Source: Marinibacterium anthonyi (GTDB taxonomy: Bacteria > Pseudomonadota > Alphaproteobacteria > Rhodobacterales > Rhodobacteraceae). From it: a DNA stretch of 64,000 nt. A model generated the notes under the pieces. The model searched no databases and was not told the origin of the DNA. It worked only from the letters and a program-made list of their open reading frames with translations. Location of the stretch: contig CP031585.1 in assembly GCA_003217735.2 (NCBI GenBank), positions 1,227,501-1,291,500 on the forward strand. The letters run 5' to 3'. The translations under genes and the position numbers were made by a program. Every line of letters starts with the position of its first letter. Position 1 is the stretch's first letter. Positions 61,224 to 64,000 of the stretch are shown here, piece by piece.

Positions 61224-63343
61224 CCAGATATTCGCTTGCCATCGACATCGGTGGCACCTTTACCGACGCCGTGCTGCTGGCCTCTGACGGGCAAAGCTAT
61301 GTCGACAAGACCCTGACCACGCACAACAATCTTCTCGAAGGCTTCTTCCGGGGCGTGGACCTTGTGACGGGGCGCGCGGGGATCCGTCCGCAGGATGTCG
61401 ACGACGTGGTGGTCCATGCCACCACCGTGGTCACCAACGCGCTGATCGAACGCAAGGGGCCGCCCGTCGCGCTGCTGCTGACCGAAGGCTTCCGCGACGT
61501 GCTCTATATCCGCGAAGAGCATCGCTATGACATGTACGATCCCCAGATCGAATTCGCCGAACCGCTGATCCCGTCCGAACGCACCTTCACGCTGAAGGAA
61601 CGCACCTTCGCCGATGGCACCGTGGGCACCGCCGTGGATGCCGACGAGGTGCGCGCGGTCATCGCGCAATGCCGCGAAAAGGGCATCGTGTCGGTCGCGG
61701 TGTGCTTCCTCAATTCCTACCGCAATGGCGCCAACGAAGAAGCCGTGCGCAAGATCTTCGAAGAAGAAGCGCCCGACATCTACGTCTCGCTCTCCAGCGT
61801 GATCGCGCCGCAGATGCGCGAATACCTGCGCGCCTCGACCGTGGCGATCAACGCCTACACCGTGCCGATCACGCGCCCCTACCTGACCGCGCTGATCGCC
61901 GAACTGAAGGAACGCGGCTTCAGGCAGCAGCCGCTGATCATGTTGTCCAACGGCGGTGTCATCGGGGCCGAACGGGCATCGACCATCCCGGTGCGGATGA
62001 TCGAAAGCGGCCCGGCCGCCGGCGCGCTCGTCGCCTGCTACTTCTCCCGGATCTTCGACATCCCCGACCTGATTTCCTTCGACATGGGCGGCACCACGGC
62101 CAAGGCCTGCATGGTGCAGAACTTCGAACCCCTGGTCACCGGCACATTCGAGGTCGACCGCCGCTATCGGTTCAAGCCCGGATCGGGCATGCCGATCACC
62201 GTGCCGTCGATCGACATGATCGAGATCGGGGCAGGCGGCGGATCCATCGCGTCGGTCAACGACCTTGGCCTGCTCAAGATCGGCCCGGAAAGCGCCGGGT
62301 CCATGCCCGGCCCCGTCTGCTACGGGCGCGGCGGCACCGACCCCTGCGTCACCGACGCCGATCTGGTGCTGGGCATCCTGAACGCCGACCGCTTCCTTGG
62401 CGGCGATATGGAGCTGAACCTGACGGGCGCCGAACAGGCCTTCGACGATCTCGGCAAGGAGCTGAACCTGCCCCGCAATCAGGCCGCCTGGGGCGTCTTC
62501 GAAGTGGTCTGCGAACAGATGGCCGCCGCGACCCGCACGCACGCCACCGAACGCGGCATCGACTATCGCGGCCTTCCCCTGCTGGCCTTCGGCGGCGCCG
62601 GTCCCGTGCACGCCTGCATGGTCGCCGAACTGACCGAAAGCACCAAGGTCATCTACCCGCCGCTCGCCTCGGTCCTGTCTGCCTTTGGCACGCTGGTCAC
62701 GCCGGTGCAGATCGACCTGGTGCGCAGCCACGTCACCACGCTTGACGCGCTGGACTGGGACGCGGTCGACACTGTCCTGAACGCGATGGTCGCCGAAGGC
62801 GCCACCGCGCTCGGCGAAGCCGGCATCCGCGAGGAGGAGTTCACCTTCGGCTTCGCCGCCGAAATGCGCTACCTCGGCCAGCAATCCGAGGTCCGCATCG
62901 ACCTGCACGCCGACCCGCGCAAGACCCGCAGCACCGACGAGATCATGAAGCTGTTCGAGGTGGAATATCACCGTCAATACGGCCTGAAACTCGACGGCAT
63001 GAAGGTCGAGGTCGTCAACTGGCTGGTCACCGCCTCGGGCCGTCAACCCGAACGCGCCGCCGTCCGTCCCGCCGACCTGTCGGGCCGCGTATCCGAAACC
63101 CGCCCCGTCCACATCAAGGGCGACCCCCAGGACGTCGCCGTCTGGCAACGCGCGTCGATCACCGAAGACGACCGCATCGCCGGCCCCGTCATCATCGAGG
63201 AACGCGAAACCACGATCTTCGTCCTCGGCGGCTGGGAAGTCACCCGCCACCCCAGCGGCAGCCTCGTGGCCGAAAAGCTGGTCGAACCCAAAACCCCCGC
63301 GCGCAAAGCCGCCGCAGCCGAAGCCGAAAAGGAAACCAACTGA
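61220..63343 (+). CDS. hyuA: Hydantoinase/oxoprolinase family protein, subunit A
   Basis: The 707-residue ATP-dependent amidohydrolase subunit has the actin-like phosphate loop LAIDIGGTFTDAVLL, HATTVVTNALIERKGPPVALLLTEGFRDVL, FDMGGTTAKACM and AFGGAGPVHA. The family includes 5-oxoprolinase, N-methylhydantoinase and acetone/acetophenone carboxylase subunits. The ATG at 61220 overlaps the IclR stop by ATGA. The exact substrate is unknown. Confidence 0.92.
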   Translation: MTRYSLAIDIGGTFTDAVLLASDGQSYVDKTLTTHNNLLEGFFRGVDLVTGRAGIRPQDVDDVVVHATTVVTNALIERKGPPVALLLTEGFRDVLYIREEHRYDMYDPQIEFAEPLIPSERTFTLKERTFADGTVGTAVDADEVRAVIAQCREKGIVSVAVCFLNSYRNGANEEAVRKIFEEEAPDIYVSLSSVIAPQMREYLRASTVAINAYTVPITRPYLTALIAELKERGFRQQPLIMLSNGGVIGAERASTIPVRMIESGPAAGALVACYFSRIFDIPDLISFDMGGTTAKACMVQNFEPLVTGTFEVDRRYRFKPGSGMPITVPSIDMIEIGAGGGSIASVNDLGLLKIGPESAGSMPGPVCYGRGGTDPCVTDADLVLGILNADRFLGGDMELNLTGAEQAFDDLGKELNLPRNQAAWGVFEVVCEQMAAATRTHATERGIDYRGLPLLAFGGAGPVHACMVAELTESTKVIYPPLASVLSAFGTLVTPVQIDLVRSHVTTLDALDWDAVDTVLNAMVAEGATALGEAGIREEEFTFGFAAEMRYLGQQSEVRIDLHADPRKTRSTDEIMKLFEVEYHRQYGLKLDGMKVEVVNWLVTASGRQPERAAVRPADLSGRVSETRPVHIKGDPQDVAVWQRASITEDDRIAGPVIIEERETTIFVLGGWEVTRHPSGSLVAEKLVEPKTPARKAAAAEAEKETN

Positions 63344-64000
63344 TGGATGGCGTCGAACTTCAAATCCTCTGGTCCAACCTGATCGGGATCGTCAGCGAAC
63401 AGGCCCGCGCCCTGCAACGCATCGCCTTTTCGCCCATCGTGCGCGAAGCGGGCGACCTGGCCAACGGGCTTTTCGACGAAAACGCCCGCATGGTGGCCCA
63501 GGCCGTCACCGGCACGCCTGGCCACATCAACTCGCTGGCCGCCGCCGCGAAGAACCTGCTGGCCAGCTACGACACCGCGACCCTGCAACCCGGCGACGTG
63601 CTGATCACCAACGATCCCTGGATGTCTGCCGGGCACTTCTTCGACATCACCGTCCTGTCCCCGATCTTCCGGGGCCAGCGCATCATCGGCTACGCCGGAT
63701 CGACCATCCACCATTCCGACATCGGCGGTTATGGCATCGGATCGGGCGCGCGGGACATCCACGAGGAAGGCCTCTGGATCCCCACCATGAAGCTGTATGA
63801 AGCGGGCCGCCCGAACGAGACGCTGTTCCAGATCATCCGCCGCAACGTGCGCACCCCGGACGCGCTGATGGGCGACCTCGGCGCACAGGTGTCGTCGGGC
63901 ATCATCGCATCCGACCGCCTGAACGCGCTTTGCGACCGCTACGGGCTCGATGACATCTCGGACCTGTCGCAGGAAATCATCTCGCGCTCCGAAAAGGCCA
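63343..64000 (+). CDS. hyuB: Hydantoinase B/oxoprolinase family protein, partial
   Basis: The frame opens at ATG 63343, sharing one base with the hyuA stop, and runs to the window edge (219 codons visible). It starts MDGVELQILWSNLIGIVSEQ. Blocks typical of HyuB follow: FSPIVREAGDLANGLFDENA, PGDVLITNDPWMSAGHFFDIT, STIHHSDIGGYG and SGARDIHEEGLWIP. It is the catalytic partner of HyuA; the C-terminal two thirds lie beyond the window. Confidence 0.93.
   Translation, partial: MDGVELQILWSNLIGIVSEQARALQRIAFSPIVREAGDLANGLFDENARMVAQAVTGTPGHINSLAAAAKNLLASYDTATLQPGDVLITNDPWMSAGHFFDITVLSPIFRGQRIIGYAGSTIHHSDIGGYGIGSGARDIHEEGLWIPTMKLYEAGRPNETLFQIIRRNVRTPDALMGDLGAQVSSGIIASDRLNALCDRYGLDDISDLSQEIISRSEKA

Noticed and set aside
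60911-63250. 779-codon minus-strand frame opposite hyuA
   Set aside because: Shadow of hyuA with low-complexity Gly/Asp/Arg content and no recognisable motif.

Overview
The window is high-GC (about two thirds G+C by eye), densely packed alphaproteobacterial chromosome. Several things point to the Rhodobacteraceae (Roseobacter group): a hmuR-exbB-exbD-exbD-tonB / hmuSTUV haem cluster, divergent metF/metR and putA/putR pairs, a form-II-type CoxL-like molybdoprotein, a DUF6280-like protein, a large PopZ-like DUF2497 protein, and many TRAP and ABC uptake systems. There is no rRNA, CRISPR array or prophage. One tRNA (Leu, anticodon TAA) and one complete IS3-family element are present.

Layout. 1-1.4 kb: a P460-like c-type cytochrome coupled to a membrane protein with a cytochrome-b-like histidine pattern. 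1.5-8.1 kb (minus): TetR regulator, UgpC-like ATPase, calcineurin-like phosphodiesterase, solute-binding protein, two permeases and a tyrosine-phosphatase-like protein. This looks like uptake of an organophosphate followed by phosphate release. 8.2-17.4 kb: haem acquisition, with receptor and energising complex on the minus strand and hmuSTUV on the plus strand, sharing one control region. 17.4-20.4 kb: an FMN 2-hydroxyacid dehydrogenase, then a gene-poor stretch around one strikingly AT-rich membrane/coiled-coil gene of foreign character. 20.4-25.3 kb: pcm-like, tolC, popZ-like, a DUF6280-like gene and efp. 25.6-38.5 kb: an orphan ABC transmembrane protein, ygfZ, a glycosyltransferase, a phosphatase/ABC-exporter pair, two aminotransferases, enoyl-CoA hydratase and valS. 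38.8-40.1 kb: IS3-family element. 40.2-49.6 kb: CoxL-like subunit, DUF2235 hydrolase, SDR, thioesterase, metF/metR, an oxidoreductase, suhB and rhomboid. 49.8-53.7 kb: putA/putR. 53.8-56.7 kb: tRNA-Leu, thiolase and acyl-CoA ligase. 57-64 kb: TRAP transporter, cupin, IclR regulator and hydantoinase/oxoprolinase HyuAB (hyuB runs off the end), a self-contained catabolic operon with a candidate operator array in front.

The most unusual non-coding signal is a dispersed intergenic repeat family. Its short form has a core reading GGGGTATTTGG followed by a purine-rich AAAGAGAAAGAAGC tail. There are seven clear copies (one cut by the IS) plus degenerate ones, mostly just 3' of genes and in the sense orientation of those genes. 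Two copies carry a longer form with two adjacent hairpins in which a stem base pair covaries (T-A in one, G-C in the other), which suggests selection on structure. Other points worth following are an ExbD paralogue with Asn in place of the proton-carrying Asp, two unrelated tyrosine-phosphatase-like genes each translationally coupled to an ABC transporter, and the AT-rich orphan gene.
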